Position numbers and translations under genes: made by a program. Under the pieces are notes generated by a model that had not been told where the DNA came from, ran no database searches, and saw nothing but the letters and a program-made list of their open reading frames with translations. From Eucalyptus grandis (taxonomy: Eukaryota > Streptophyta > Magnoliopsida > Myrtales > Myrtaceae), in the NCBI RefSeq assembly GCF_016545825.1, contig NC_052621.1, positions 38,144,687 to 38,208,686 on the forward strand: a stretch of DNA of 64,000 nt, in the 5' to 3' direction. Each line of letters starts with the position of its first letter. Positions within the stretch are counted from its first letter, which is position 1. This document shows, piece after piece, positions 12,690-25,318 of this stretch.

Positions 12690-13892
12690 TATTTGGCAAC
12701 TATAATGGATGCGACAGTTGAGGAACCGAATGTGGAGAACGTCGCCGTGGTGCATAAATTTTCTAAGATGTTCCCAAAAGAATTATCAGGTCCGTCATCA
12801 GAGAAAGAGATAGAATTTGCAATTGAATTAACACTCGGGATAGAGCCACTCTTTAAGGCTCCCTACTGTATGTTGTTGTTTAAATCGAAAGAACTGATGG
12901 TGCAGATGCAAGATTTATTGGATAAGGAATTTATACGCACCAGTGCATCACCTTGGAGAGCACCGGTTTCGTTTGTGAAAAAGAAAGATGGTTCATTACA
13001 CCCATACATTGACTATCGTCAACCCGATCAAGTGACGATCAAGAACAAGTGTTCATTGCTGAAAATCGGCGAATTATGTGGTCAATTACAAAGAGTGTTG
13101 ATATTTTCAAAGGTCGGCTTGGGAATGGGGCATCATTAGTTGAGGATCAGAAATAAGGACATATCGAATTCGGTGTTTAGTAATCGAGACGGTCTTTATG
13201 AGAGTATTGTAATGCCATTGGTTTGACAAACGCTCCAGCTGCTGTCATGGATTTGACAAACTGAGTATTCAAAGAATATCTAGGTCAGTTTGTGATCGTC
13301 TATCAATGATATTTTGGTATATTCGAGGAAGTGCTGAGGAGCACAAGGGTCATATGAGAATAGTACTTCAGATTCTGAGAATGCATGGATTGTACGCTAA
13401 GTATAACAAGTACGAGTTTTGGTGGACTAGGGTAGCGTTTCTAGGTCATTTGATTTTAGGTGAAGGAATCTTTGTGGACCCGTTCAAGATAGAAGCAGTT
13501 ATCAGTGGACCAAGATCGACATCAATGTCAAAGATCAGAAAATTTTTGGGTTGGACAGGTTACTATAGAGGGTTTGTAGGAAGATTTTCAATGTTGGCAT
13601 AGCTGTTAACTCGACAATTGAAGGAGGAGAAAATTGTGTGGAGAGACAAGTGCGAGCGTGGTTTCCAAGAGCTTAAGTAGAAGTTGACTACCACCCCGGT
13701 GCTGACTATACCATCTGGTCCTGGAGGACATGAGATCTACAATGATGTGTCATTCAGAGGTTGGGTTGTGCACTGATGCAACATGGTAGGATTGTTGCAT
13801 ACACCTCCCGTCAGTTGAGACCTCATGAGCTGAACTACCTGACACATGACTTGGAACTCGCATCAATAATTTTTTCTCTGAAGATTTAGAGA
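12690..13892 (+). pseudogene. G1 pol relic, part 1: reverse transcriptase and start of RNase H
   Basis: RT opens with FSKMFPKELSGPSSEKEIEFAIE-type sequence and reads through LLDKEFIRTSASPWRAPVSFV and IDYRQPDQVTIKNK. The catalytic segment (13290-13330) has a frame change, and the first Asp of the DD pair is AAT (13305-13307), so it reads N-D. An open stretch at 13306-13602 contains FLGHLILGEGIFVDPFKIEAV and FLGWTGYYRGFVGRFS. RNase H begins near 13700 and breaks at 13892 in IWRHY-type sequence. There the inverted solo LTR is inserted, and the frame resumes at 17148. Confidence 0.9.
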
Positions 13893-14479
13893 CATTATGT
13901 CACGCCTCGATCCTCGAGCACGCACCCATCCCTTACCTAGTCAATTAATAGCGACGCCCCAGGACGCATTGCTAACCCTTTTATTTTAAATGCGCATGCG
14001 GAAGCAGATATAAAATCCCAGACAATAAAACAAGGGGATAGAAAAGGAGGACCAATTTTTTCACAAAATACATTTTTATAAACACACAGGTGTATACACA
14101 AGGTTTACAAAAGGAATCGGCTCCTAACAAAAGAAAATTGTTCTACGACTAGCTAGTCGGACATGGTCACCAATTCTTCGGGCTTCACCTCACGAACTCC
14201 GGCTCCTGGTCCTTCACCAACACCATTTATGGACTTGAAAATGGTTATACAATAACCAGTGAGATAATGTTTTAGTGAGTTCTATCTCCTAATACTCAAT
14301 TAAGAAGCCAATACGCCCTAAGGGCAGCTTGTGCACAACATGAGTTAGAGGACTTACCTTGGTTTCAGATTCCACCTGCAATTCAACACAGTTCTAATAA
14401 GCACCCAACCAATCACCACAGATTAAAACATCAATCAATCGACTTAGTTGATTACATGTCAATCAGACCGTTCCTCGGT

Positions 14480-14925
14480 TATTCCATTCAATACGATCCA
14501 TTCTCCAAGATACTACCAAGTTACCGAGCCAATATATTATAATATCATTCTTCGAGATGACACACTAAGTCACTGAGCCACTATAACATACTATTCATTC
14601 TCCAGATGACATATAGAGTCATCGAGTGGGTATGCATAACGTTCTATCTCCGAGATGACATATATAGTTATCGAGCCGTTATAACATACCTATGCATAAT
14701 GTTCTATTTCCAAGACGACATATAGAGTCATCGAGTCGTTATAGCACACCCTTGGGTCATATCATCCTACCTCCAAGATGACATATAGAGTCATCGAGCC
14801 GATATACAAGCAATTCCTTTTCAAGATGACATGAGAGTCATTGAGCTGTAATAGTATAACATCCATTCTCCAGATGACATACGAATTATCGAGCCGTTAT
14901 AGTATTTTTGTTCCAAAGACACAAT
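14480..14925 (-). repeat. Minisatellite in solo LTR L1
   Basis: About eight imperfect units of 45-60 bases have the plus-strand core GATGACATATAGAGTCATCGAGC. It lies about 0.6 kb from the LTR 3' end, the same relative place as the unrelated arrays in G1 and L2. Confidence 0.88.
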
Positions 14926-15040
14926 CAATTTTACCATTTTTATCATTCTTGATAAAGATACATGTGTGTGGGTACATGGCCGGTCTTAGCTAAAATACAA
15001 GGTTTTCACTTTTGAACCTCCCACTATTTTCAGCAATCCT

Positions 15041-15044
15041 AAAA

Positions 15045-15076
<32 letters not shown>
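15041..15076. repeat. AAAT microsatellite
   Basis: About nine AAAT units inside solo LTR L1. Confidence 0.95.
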
Positions 15077-15077
<1 letters not shown>

Positions 15078-17147
15078 AATTAATTACGGAAAATATTAAA
15101 TAAATACAATACATGCATACTTAGGCCCATAATGCCTACTTATATGCCGGAATGGGCCTGGAAAATTTTCGAGACTTGTTAAATAAATACTAGAGTCTAT
15201 TTACTGGCTAGTTGCACTAACTATCCACTTAACATGCATTGGTGAGTAATTAAATTTCACTAATCTAATCTAACTAACCACCTAACCATACTTAACTTAA
15301 TCTAATTAGTCCTAAGCATCATTAACCCACTAAGCAAGGATTAGTGAGTTAAACTCACTTGTTTAATGCGAAGAATGGAACACCGCGACGGCGGCCAAAA
15401 CTCGGGTTTGCGGGTCTAGCCCAACTTTGGCGAGCCAAAGCTGAGATTAGTTGGGCTGGACCCACGGGCTGAAGAGCTCACAGCTCGGTTCACTTGATGG
15501 GCTTTTTTGGATTGGGCTGAAGACTCAATTTATGGGCTGTTCATGGACTTTGCTGGGCCCGAAATTCATGGAGATGTTGGGCCCGTGGACTTCAAACGGA
15601 CTGGAGCTCGCTGGGCCGTGAAGTTTGCTGGCTTCGTGTACTTGAGGAAATGAGTGCTGGAACGGAGCTGGCAGAAGGAAGAAGCGAAGCAGCTTCGATG
15701 GGATGATGTCGTGGACGAAGGTGGCGCGGCAAGGAGTCAGCTGGTGGAGGCAAGTGGCGCACGAAGGGAGTTGCTGGGTCAACAAACCGCTGAGGGATCG
15801 CCGAGTTGACCAAGACGTGGGCTGGCGTGGCTTCGTGCAGCTTGCAGCCGTTGGAGACGCGCGGACGAAGAGCAGCTTTGGTGAGAAATCTTTGGGCTTT
15901 GCTGGCGTGAGGGTATGCGGTCAAACGAAAGCTTCGGTGGAGTGGGCTGTTGACCAAGGAGACAAACGAAGATGGCTGGCAGAAGCAGTGGAGTGAGAAC
16001 TCGGTGGGCTTCGGTCGTGGGGGAAGACGCACGGCAGAGGAAGCAGTCCGCTGGCGATCGAGAGATGGGGGCAGAAATGAGAAACTGTCGGCCGAAGGAA
16101 CAATGAAAGAAAAGCAAGAGTAGCTGGCTTCGTGGAAGCGTCCGCTCGAAGAGGATGGAGGAGGCAGCAAGCGTGATGAAGAAGCCGAATGAAAGGGGAG
16201 GAAAAGTCCAAGATAGTCTCCCAATTTAATCAATGCTTCGTCTCCCTTATTCCACATGATTATCCTTCTTGTCCCCCCAATACTTTCTAGCTGATTAAAT
16301 CCACCATTTAATCCAAATTGAAGCCATACTTGTAATCCCTTCCAAAATTCCGAATTTCACTAATTTAGCTTCAATGTCTTCACTAAATTTCCATATTGAG
16401 GTCCAATTTCGATGAAGAAAAATCCTGTACAATTTTTGCAAGTCCCCAGCACTCAAAGGCTTGGTTTGGAAATCCAAATTTCCTTTATTTTGGCCATCCG
16501 AATTCCCACTATTTTTCCGCAACGTCCGAAGCGATTTTCCGTAAAAATTTCGGAAATTCTGAAAAATCTTCGAAGGATGAGACGTCGGTCCTAAAATAGA
16601 TCGTGACACAATAGAACTTTCAATTTCTGAAATTGGGTTCAATTTCGCGGTTAATTTCAATCCTATGCGATTTTAGTGTGACTTAGTTTATCGGGTGACT
16701 TTTAGGAATTTTTGGTGCAATTGACCCATGATTGATTTATCTCGGGTCGCAATATACATCTCCGACACATTGACGACTCTCAGTTGTCATGAAAATCTCA
16801 ATGTTTCAAATACGGGCACGAGTACCAAAACGATAGAAAAATCGGTCTAGTGCCGATCAACGAGTATTTTGCAATCAGGTGGAATCACCCATACTCTGAT
16901 CACATATCTCAGTCAAATCGACCTATCTCCGGTCTCTGATCGATTTCTTATAGTGCCGTAATGACCCTTACAGATTAGCATGGTCGAGCAGTTGATTTCT
17001 GGTCGAATTCTCGAATCCATTGCATTTAGATTCCTTAATTGCTTCCTAGATAGTCTAGCTTAGAGAATAGCACTATCAGCGTGTCGATGAAAGGTCCGAT
17101 TTATATAATCGAAAACGAAATCTGAAAATTCAGGATGTCACACATTA

Positions 17148-18700
17148 TTTGTGTGGGGAAAGATTCCAGATCTTCATTGACCATTAAAGTCTCAAGTATT
17201 TATTCTCTTAGAAGGAGTTGAATATAAGACAGCGTTGTGAATTAGAACTTCGGAAGAACTGTGATTGTAATAACTCATATTACCCTGGAAAGACGAATTA
17301 AGTCACAGAGGCGCTGAGTTAGGAGTTTTTAGTTGTGTATATACTAGTTAAAGAATGGACCTTACTTGAGAAAGTTCGAGATTCGGTTTTCAAATTTGAG
17401 GTAGACTACCTTCCAAATCTTATAGCCACCCTCAGAATTGAACCAGATGCTTAAATTAGAATCAAGGAACTTCAGTGGATAGACCCAGAGATTCAGAAGA
17501 TCCTGCAAAAAACACCGATAAGAGAAAGGCTGACTTTCAGATTTCTAAAGGCGGAACATTGAAGCTCCGAGGATGATTATGTGTACTTGACGATGTAACA
17601 CTCAGGAAAGAGATCTTGTTAGAAACTCATTGTAGTAGTTGTAGCATTCATCCTGGCAGTATAAAGGTGTTTCGGAATTTGTGTCAACACTATTGGTGGT
17701 TTGGTATGATGATGGATATCACCAATCATGTCACTAAGTGTCCGACGTGTTAGCGAGTGAAGGCACAACTTTGTGAGCCGAGAGGACTCTTGTAACCTCT
17801 CGAGACCCCAGAGTGGAAATGAGTGCACATCACGATGGACCTTGTGACGGGCTTATTAAGAAATCAGATGGGTAATGATTCCATTTTGGATAGTGGTCGA
17901 TAGGTGGATGAAGTTGACTCACTTCATCACAGTACGAAAGGACCTCGATTTGAATAGATATGCAGAAGTGTATGTGCACCAAATAGTTTGTTTGCATGGA
18001 GTGCTAGTGACAAATTTATATCAGATCTAAACCCGAGGTTCCTAGTTTCAGCAGAATAGTCAGATGGTTCCTTTTGAGGCATTGCATACCAGAGTGTACA
18101 GAACTTCAGTTTGTGGGAAGGAAGTTAGATGATGAAAGATCACAGCCCAAAGTCAGTTAAGCAGTTAGTGATTGTAGTTGCCGTGATCAGAGACAGATTA
18201 AGGACCGCTTAGGGTCGCCAGGAAAGTTGTCTTGTTAAGCGTTGAAGGCCGGAATTTCAAGTTGGTGATTGCATCTTTCTGAAGGTGTCACCAATGATGA
18301 GTACTTCGCACTTTGGCAAGCAAGGAAAGCTGAGATCGAGGTACGTAGGTCCTTTTGAGATTTTGGAAGGAATCAGGATCCTAGCGTATGGTCTTGCATT
18401 GCCGCCGAGGTTGGCGTGAGTGCATAATGCCTTTCACGTGTCGATGTTGAGGACGTATGAGCCTGACTCGACCCATGTGCTGAGTCTTGAAGAATTAGAC
18501 GTGGACGACAGAGTGTCGCACATGGAAAGCTCGGTTAAGATTATGGTTCGGAAAGAATAGATTTTGTATACCAAGATGGTCCCCTTGGTCAAAGTGGTTT
18601 GGCAACATAATGGGATTGAAGAAGCAACCGGGGAAAGTGAAGACTTGATGAGACGACGATACCCTCACCTTTCGTTCAAGTTGGTAAATGTTTAAATTTC
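17148..18700 (+). pseudogene. G1 pol relic, part 2: RNase H end, integrase, chromodomain
   Basis: RNase H resumes with LCGERFQIFIDH. Integrase has a readable HHCC domain (about 17630-17760: HPGSIKVFRN, HYWWFGM, CPTC) and a catalytic-core start ITMDLVTG near 17830. The sequence between about 18020 and 18120 lacks the second Asp and the Glu region, which looks like an internal deletion. The C-terminus recovers with LRSRYVGPFEILEGI (18330 onward), LPPRLA, HNAFHVSMLRTYEPD, then a chromodomain-like segment VPLVKVVWQHNGIEEATGE and RRRYPHLSF (18580-18690). Several TAG and TGA codons interrupt it. In chromoviruses this tail directs integration to marked chromatin. Confidence 0.9.
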
Positions 18701-18712
18701 AAGGACGAAATT

Positions 18713-18731
18713 TTTATAAGAGGGAAAGAGT
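18713..18731 (+). promoter_or_regulatory. G1 polypurine tract
   Basis: A purine run AAGAGGGAAAGAG directly precedes the 3' LTR start at 18732 and follows the usual FKFQGRNF-like tail of the polyprotein. Confidence 0.75.
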
Positions 18732-19901
18732 TGTGACATCTTGAAAATTCAGTTCTGTTTTCAATTGAATGAATCGGGGCTTTCATCGATGCGACTAGTG
18801 TTTTTCTCTGAGATGGCCACTCACGAGATAACTGGCCTATCAAGTGAAGCCATTACGGGATTTTAACGCAATAGGCTTGAGAATTTGACTAGGAATCGAC
18901 TGCTCGACTGTGTTGGTCTGCAAGGGTTATTACGGCACGTCAAAAACCTATTGGATATCAGAGATAGGTTGGTTCGACTGAGATGTGTGGCTAAACGTGG
19001 GTGATTCCACTAATTTGCAAAATTCTCGTCGATTGGCACTAGACTGATTTTTCTGTCGTTTTGGCGCCCTGTGTCCGTATTTGAAACCTTGAGATTTTCA
19101 CGACAACCGAGAGTCGCCAATGTGTCGAAGAGGTGTGTTGTGGCACGAAAAAAATCGACCACGGGTCAATTGTACCAAAAATTCCTAAGAGCTACTCGAT
19201 GGGTTATGTTACGCTAAAATCGTGCCAGATTGAAATTAACTGCGAATTTGAACCCAATTTCAGAAATTGAAAGTTCTTTCATGTCACGATTAATTTTAGG
19301 AATGTCGACTCATCTTTCGAGGAATTTTCGGCGAGTTCGTGATTTTTACGGAAAATCGAATTGGACGATTTGAAAAACGAGTGGAAATTCGGATTGGCCA
19401 ATTTGAAGAGATTTTGGCCTTCAATGTGAGCTACTTGGTGAAAAGAAATTATTTGGGATGTTTCTTCAACAAAATTGGACATCAATTGGAGAGATTTGTT
19501 ACGAAATCGGATTCCGGGGAAAGAGTAATTAGAATTTGGAATTGAGGGAAACTCGTAGGCTTGAGGGACTGTCGCGTTTTGATCCTTATTTGGACTTCAA
19601 TTGGGACAACTTGGTGTGAAAATTGGCCTTGGATGACCAATTGATATTGTTGTGTGAAGTTGAGCAAAAAATAATGGTGTTTTAATTATCTTTTCCCTCC
19701 CCTCCACCGGACCTCTCATGCCCACGCCATTCTCCTTTCCTTCTCGCGCGTCTTCCCTTAGCTAATAGCCCCTGCACTAATCTTCATTTTCCTTTTTCCC
19801 TCTTTGACCATTGACCCTTTCTCTCTTATCCTTTCCCCGTCTCTCTGCCGACACATTTCTATCTCTTCCCTTTCTCTTTTATTTTTTTTTCTCACGCGTT
19901 T

Positions 19902-22900
19902 TGTGACATCCCAATTTTCCGATTTTATTTTCAATAAATTGAGACGGGCATTTCGTTGGCACACATATAGTTTTTTTCCTTGAGTTGGCCACTCATGTGG
20001 AAACTAGTCTATCGGGTGAAGTTGTTAAGAATTTCTAATGCATCAAACTCGAGAATTTGACCAGGAAGCGACCTTTCGACCGAGCTAGTCTGCAAGGGTC
20101 ATTACGACACAATTAAAATCGATTAGAGATCGGAGAAAGGTTGACTCGACAGAGGTATGTGATCAGGTGTGGGTGATTCCACCAGATCGCACAATTCATG
20201 TCGATCGGCACTGAACCGACTTTTCTATCGATTGGGTACCCTGTGTTCGTATTTGAAACCTTGAGATTACCCCGACAACCGAAAGTCGCCAATGTTTCAA
20301 AGATGTACATTGTGGCTTGAGATGATCAACCACGGGTCAAATGCATGAAAATTCCTATAGGCTACCTGGTAGGTTGGGTCGCGCTAGTATCGTGCCAAAG
20401 TGAAATTAACCGTGGAATTGAGATCAAATTCAGAAATTGGAAGTTTGGGTGTGTCGCGAATCGTTTTAGGAACATTGACTAATTTTCAGAAGATTTTTCA
20501 TGTAAGCCGAGTTTTTCAGCAAAATAATCAGAAAATGGCTAATTTGGCTCGAGAAATTAGTAGGCCTGTCTTTGGTCACGCTTTTGGGACTTAAGTTGAT
20601 TCTATGGACAAGTGAAGATGTGAATTGAAGTGTGGTGACATTGGATTAATTTTATGAACTTCAATTGGACTCAATTGGAAGAGAATTGAATGGAATTGGA
20701 GAAATTAGTGTACAAGAATTGGAGCCCGGCGGAAGATGAAATTGCAACCATTGGAAAAGGTTGTGGGAAGTTTGGAGATAGTGGGGTATGACATCACTTG
20801 ATGATGTCATGGTGGGCCATTGTGTGGGATTAAAGAAAGAGAAAAAGAAAATAAAAAGGGCCCCCTCCTTCTCTCTCCTCTCTCTCTTCTCCCTCTCTCC
20901 CGTTGCCTTTCTCCTCCATCTTCATGGTGCGAAGACCAGAAAATGCAGAGAAGAAACCGAAGTAGCCCCTTCGCCGGCTCGCACGCTCGTCCGCCAGAGG
21001 CTTCGCCGCTACCGTTTGTCCTCCCTTCACTGCTCCGCTTGCCCGTGTGTGTGCTGCTCCGCCTTCTTTCTCCCCCTCCGTCCATTGCTCGAGCTCTCAG
21101 ATCTGGTAGGATGCCGAGCAAAAGCAGCAGCCGACGCCGCCAGGAGCCGTCGCTCGCCGGAGTCGCCGTCCTCGCCCGTGTCGTCTCGCCGTTGAATTGC
21201 CGTCCTCGCACGCCGCTGCTGGCCGCACGTCTTGGCGGTCTTCTCGCCCAGCTCGTCGTCCCAAGCTGCTGTTTAGCTCGCGCAGGAGCTGCCGGAGCTC
21301 CCTCCGGCCACCGTGAGGCCTCGCCTGGCCGCTGCCTCGCCCGTCCGAGCCACTAGCAGTCCTCCTCGGCTGTTCCGACGCCGGATCCGCCCTTCTCGGC
21401 CCCAAATCAGTGGCTAGAAAAATGGGTATGGCAGCCCATGTTTGGCCCATTTTGGCCGCCTTCCTGAGCCCGGATGCTCGGCCCGCCTTGAGGAAAGTTG
21501 ATCCTCGCGTCGCCCTCGTCGTTTTGGTCCGCTCGGCTCGCTAATCCGGTGAGTTTAGCTCACTAAACCTCGCTTAGAGGGTTAATTATGCTTTAGGTGT
21601 GCTTAGCTTAAGTTAATTAAGCTTAGGTTGTTAGTTTAATTTATTTAATTGTGAATTAGATTGAGATGTTTGTTTAATTTAAAGTATGCTTAATTAAAGG
21701 CTAAGAGAGTTTATTTAATAATAAACCTTGATGGGAGATAATAGGATTTTAATTTTGAGTTATTTAATTGCTTCGAAATTCTGGAAATTATAATATTATA
21801 TTATAATCCGAAATTATTAAAATATTATCATTTAGAAAAAAAAAACAGAAAAATTATTTTTGACCCCGGTTGCTCGAATTTCATGCCGATCGCCGTTGTG
21901 TATTCAGATTTTGAAATTGATAATTGGATATTATAAATTGAGTGTGGATTGTGAAAAATATGGATATTATTATTTAATTAATTTTCGGAATAAATTTAAT
22001 TATTTAATAAATTTCGAAAATTATTTTGGGACCCTAAATTCTCATAATTTCGTGCTAATTGTTGCTGTGCATTTAGAATTTGAATTTGATGAATGGATGT
22101 GGCAAATTGGGTGTTGATTGTGATAAATAGGAATTCTTTATAAAATTCTAAGTGTGGAAATTGATGGGCGATTAGCCGTGATTAACCACCTATTAGAGGT
22201 CGTGCCGAGTGAGGCTGTGATGGACCACCTATTAGAGGTCGTGCCCAGTGAGGCTGTGATGGACCACCTATGAGAGGTCGTGCCTAATAGGGCCGTGATG
22301 AACCACCTATGAGAGGTCGTGCCCAGTGAGGCCGTGATGGACCACCTATGAGAGGTCGTGCCCAGTGAGGCCATGATGGACCACCTATGAGAGGTCGTGC
22401 CCAGTGAGGCCGTGATTGACCACCTATTAGAGGTCGTGCCCAGTGAGGCTGTGATGGACCACCTAATTAAAGGTCGTGCCGAGTGGGGCCGTGATTGCTA
22501 CTGATTGTTAAACCTTCCTATAGGGCCGTAATTGAGAGCAATGATTGATTTGCTAGAATGACATGTAATCGGCCAAGTCGATTGATCGCTGAGACGATCC
22601 AAGTGGTTGAATTGTTCTGATGACGTGATTGTGCCATGGTTGTTTGGTTAACATAATTGTACATGGTTGAATTATATAAATTGTGCTAACCTGTAGATGA
22701 AGGCTGAGGCGAGGTAAGTCTTCTGTGTGATGTGGCTAGGCCACTTGGGGTGTATTTTCTTTCTAATAGGGGTTTAGGGGGTTGAACTTGCTGAGACATC
22801 TTCTCATCCCGGTTGTGGGATTAAAATTTTAGGTCCCCGGTGGACGGAGCGGCCAGATAGCTTTGGTTGGCCTTGAGGAGTTGCAGAGGTGAAGTCATAA

Positions 22901-23186
22901 GGATTGGAGAGCGTGTCCGACTTGTAGGTCATAGGACAGTTCATTTTTAAGAGTCGGTCTTTTGTAGACTTTTGGCTGTAGGCTTTCGTTTGTAACTCCG
23001 TTGGTTTATGTAAGTGATTGGTTGTGAAATTGTTTCCTGCTTTTCTATCCTGTATTTTATTGTCAGGGGTTTTATAATACGTTCCGCTTGCACAATAATA
23101 AATGAATGGGGTCGGCGACACTACCTGGGAATGTCGCATTTGAATGACAATAGTGGGATGTTGGCGCTCGAGGTTCGGGCGTGACA
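19902..23186 (+). mobile_element. Solo LTR L2 inside the G1 3' LTR
   Basis: It is 3285 bp, begins TGTGACATCCC, ends CGGGCGTGACA and is flanked by perfect CGTTT duplications (19897-19901 and 23187-23191). The 5' 0.85 kb matches the minus-strand fragment at 52786-53644. A GC-rich central block (20840-21540) holds overlapping open frames on both strands (20820-21356 plus, 20807-21211 minus) that are Arg/Ser/Pro-rich and unlike any family known to me. I treat them as LTR sequence. Confidence 0.93.
22170..22500 (+). repeat. Minisatellite in solo LTR L2
   Basis: About eight tandem units of about 38-40 bases have the core GTGATGGACCACCTAT followed by GAGAGGTCGTGCCCAGTGAG. Units differ by a few bases (TATTAG/TATGAG, CCGAGT/CCCAGT). 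A 78-codon minus-strand frame (22138-22374) is only the translation of this repeat. Confidence 0.95.
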
Positions 23187-24374
23187 CGTTTCCCCCTCCC
23201 CTCTTCTTCTTTGTGGACGCCCTTTGCACTGAAGTCCCCTTGCTTCGGTTTCCATTTCTCGTGCAACCCACTGAGCAGCTCAGGTCTTCACTGTTGCCAC
23301 ACGTTGCCAATGCCACCACTCTCGGTCAACAATCTAGCAAATTTTTCCCCCGACGTCGACTTGCAGTTCATTAGCCCATCTTGCCTTCTTGTTGGGCAGC
23401 GACGCCACCGATTCAGCTGCCCCGTCTCCACATGTCCACGGCTTCTTTAGCGAGTCCACCGAAGCAACCGAGCGCCACTTTCCCTCGACGTCGTGTTCGT
23501 AGTTCTGCTGTAGCCGCATCTCAATCGAGTCAAGCTACTAAGCCAACTTGTGGCCAGCCATGAGCAGAAACTCAGCTCGATCGTGGGCTTTGCGTGGTCG
23601 ATTTCGGCCTAGTTCGGGCCCCTGTTAGTGTCGCCGCTTCGGAGTTTATCGGTCACTGTCGTGTCGCCGTCGCGATGGACCGATTTTCGTGTGAATCCAG
23701 TTAGTTTTACTCACTAATCATCGCTTAGGGAGCTAATGATGTTTAAGGGTTGATTAGTTTAAGTTAAGCTAGGATTAGGTGGTTAGTTAGAATGGATTAG
23801 TGATTTAGTTAATCCTTGATGCATGTTAGGTGGTTAGATTAGTGCAATTAGCAAGTAAATAGGCAGTAGTATTTATTTAGTGAGGTTCGGGAATTTTCCG
23901 AACACGAATCGGTATTTAATTAGGCTTTACGGGCCTAAGTGTGCATTATTGGTATTTAACAATTAATTTCCGTAATTATTTATTTGATTATTATTTTTTG
24001 GAAATTAGATCGGGATAATCGGTGACCGGAATTTTATGCTGATTGCAATGTTGTGATTGATTTATTTAATTGACTGCAATTTTGTACAAATTGAGTGTGA
24101 ATTGTAATTTTGAGAATTTATCCCAAAATTGTTTAATTTCAGTAATTAATTTGAAATTACCGGAGCGTCGGTTTATATCGCCAAAAATGTTTTTAGACAC
24201 TGTATAAATAGTGAGATTTTCTAAAATAAAGATATTATCTTTTTGGTTTAGGCTGACCGTGTACCGACGCATAATTATTTTTATCGGGTACATTTTTACA
24301 TGATGAAATTAGGCCAAATTGGATATTTAATTGAGGAATTGATGTGTAAAGCACAAGATCCTTGGCCAGGAGTA

Positions 24375-24660
24375 ATTTATCGTCGTTCAGCTTAGGTGAG
24401 CATTGTTCAACTTTGGGGAGCATTAACACTAATATAGATCTATAGCAGCTTTGGTGAGTAATAATACTTTAGCAGCTTCGGTGAGCACTATAGATATCAA
24501 CTTCGGTGAGCAAAGATTATCTAGCATCTTCGGTGAGCAATAATTGATATAGCAGCTTCGATGAGCAATTTAAACATCAGCTTTGGTGAGCAATGATATA
24601 TGAATATATCTATCAGCTTCGGTGAGCTAGACCATCCAATTCAGCTTAGGTGGGCAGTGT
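24375..24660 (+). repeat. Minisatellite in G1 3' LTR
   Basis: This is the counterpart of 10305-10555 with the same AGCTTCGGTGAGC core and one additional unit (near 24550), consistent with copy-number change since insertion. Confidence 0.88.
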
Positions 24661-25318
24661 TTGAATTGATAGAGTTTATGGATGGTATCGATGGTATGGA
24701 GTCGAATGAGTCAACTGATTGATGGTTGAATAGATTGACCGAGAGATGGTCTTGATGGTATGGAGTCGATTGGATTGATTGATCGATAATTCAATTTGAT
24801 TTGATTGAATTGAAATGATTGAATGATTGTATGAATTGTACTGACTTGTAGGAAGGACTTGAGGCAAAGGTAAGTCCTCTAATCTGTGCTTTTTCTTAGG
24901 TAGCCATTGGGGCGTATGTCATTCCTAGTTGAAGCTTAGGGGGTGAACTTGCCGAGACGTCGTCTCACCCCGTTGTGGGATAACATTTTCAGGTCCCTAG
25001 GGTGAAGAACCCGAGAGCTTGAGGTAGAAGGGTCAGGAGCGTGGGTGGCTCAGAAGTCCTTTTTGAAGATAGACTTCCTGTACTTAGACCTTAGAGTTGG
25101 CCTCCGTTTGTAAACCAGATTGTGGTTTTTAATAATGTGTTGATTTGAAATTTGTTGTCCTGTTTTTCTATCTCACGTTTATTATTGTCAGGGGATATGT
25201 AATTCGCTTTTGCACGTGCATTAAAATGAATGGTTCGGCGATGTGTCCTGAGACGCCGTTGTTTAATTGACCGCTAAGGGATGGGCACGCGCTCGGAGGA
25301 TCGAGGCGTGACAGTAGT

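Larger units (their letters stand above)
13898..17142 (-). mobile_element. Solo LTR L1, inverted, inside G1 RNase H
   Basis: On the minus strand it reads TGTGACATCC ... GCGTGACA, the same ends as the G1 LTR. It is 3245 bp and flanked by perfect CATTA duplications (13893-13897 and 17143-17147). No internal domain is present, so it is a solo LTR left by recombination. Its 5' portion is similar to the G1 LTR, while the central GC-rich block and the minisatellite differ, marking a sister family. A 221-codon Pro/Ser/Arg-rich frame at 15592-16257 (minus) is part of the LTR. Confidence 0.93.
7946..25313 (+). mobile_element. G1: Tekay/Del-type chromovirus (Ty3/gypsy) inside C1 RNase H
   Basis: It begins TGTGACATC and ends GCGTGACA, flanked by perfect GTAGT duplications (7941-7945 and 25314-25318). 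LTRs are long: 7946-11207, and 18732-25313 once a solo LTR is removed. Between them lie gag with zinc knuckles, RT, RNase H, integrase and a chromodomain-like tail, which is gypsy order with the chromovirus hallmark. Lineage is assigned from the long LTR, the Met-tRNA primer site and the tail VPLVKVVWQHNGIEEATGE; a tree was not run. All coding parts carry stops. Confidence 0.93.
18732..25313 (+). repeat. G1 3' LTR, interrupted by solo LTR L2
   Basis: The two parts are 18732-19901 and 23192-25313, together about 3.29 kb, colinear with the 5' LTR. The break falls in the pyrimidine-rich block (CACGCGTTT / CCCCCTCCCC). Confidence 0.92.

Noticed and set aside
15592..16257. 221-codon minus-strand open frame as a gene
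   Set aside because: It lies wholly inside solo LTR L1, is Pro/Ser/Arg-rich, and has no family similarity or splice context.
20807..21450. Overlapping open frames on both strands as genes
   Set aside because: They sit in the GC-rich block of solo LTR L2. Low-complexity Arg/Ser/Pro/Ala composition on both strands is typical of GC-rich noncoding DNA.
22138..22374. Repeat-protein gene with a TSHRWSITASLG-like unit
   Set aside because: It is the direct translation of a LTR minisatellite whose unit length happens to keep frame.
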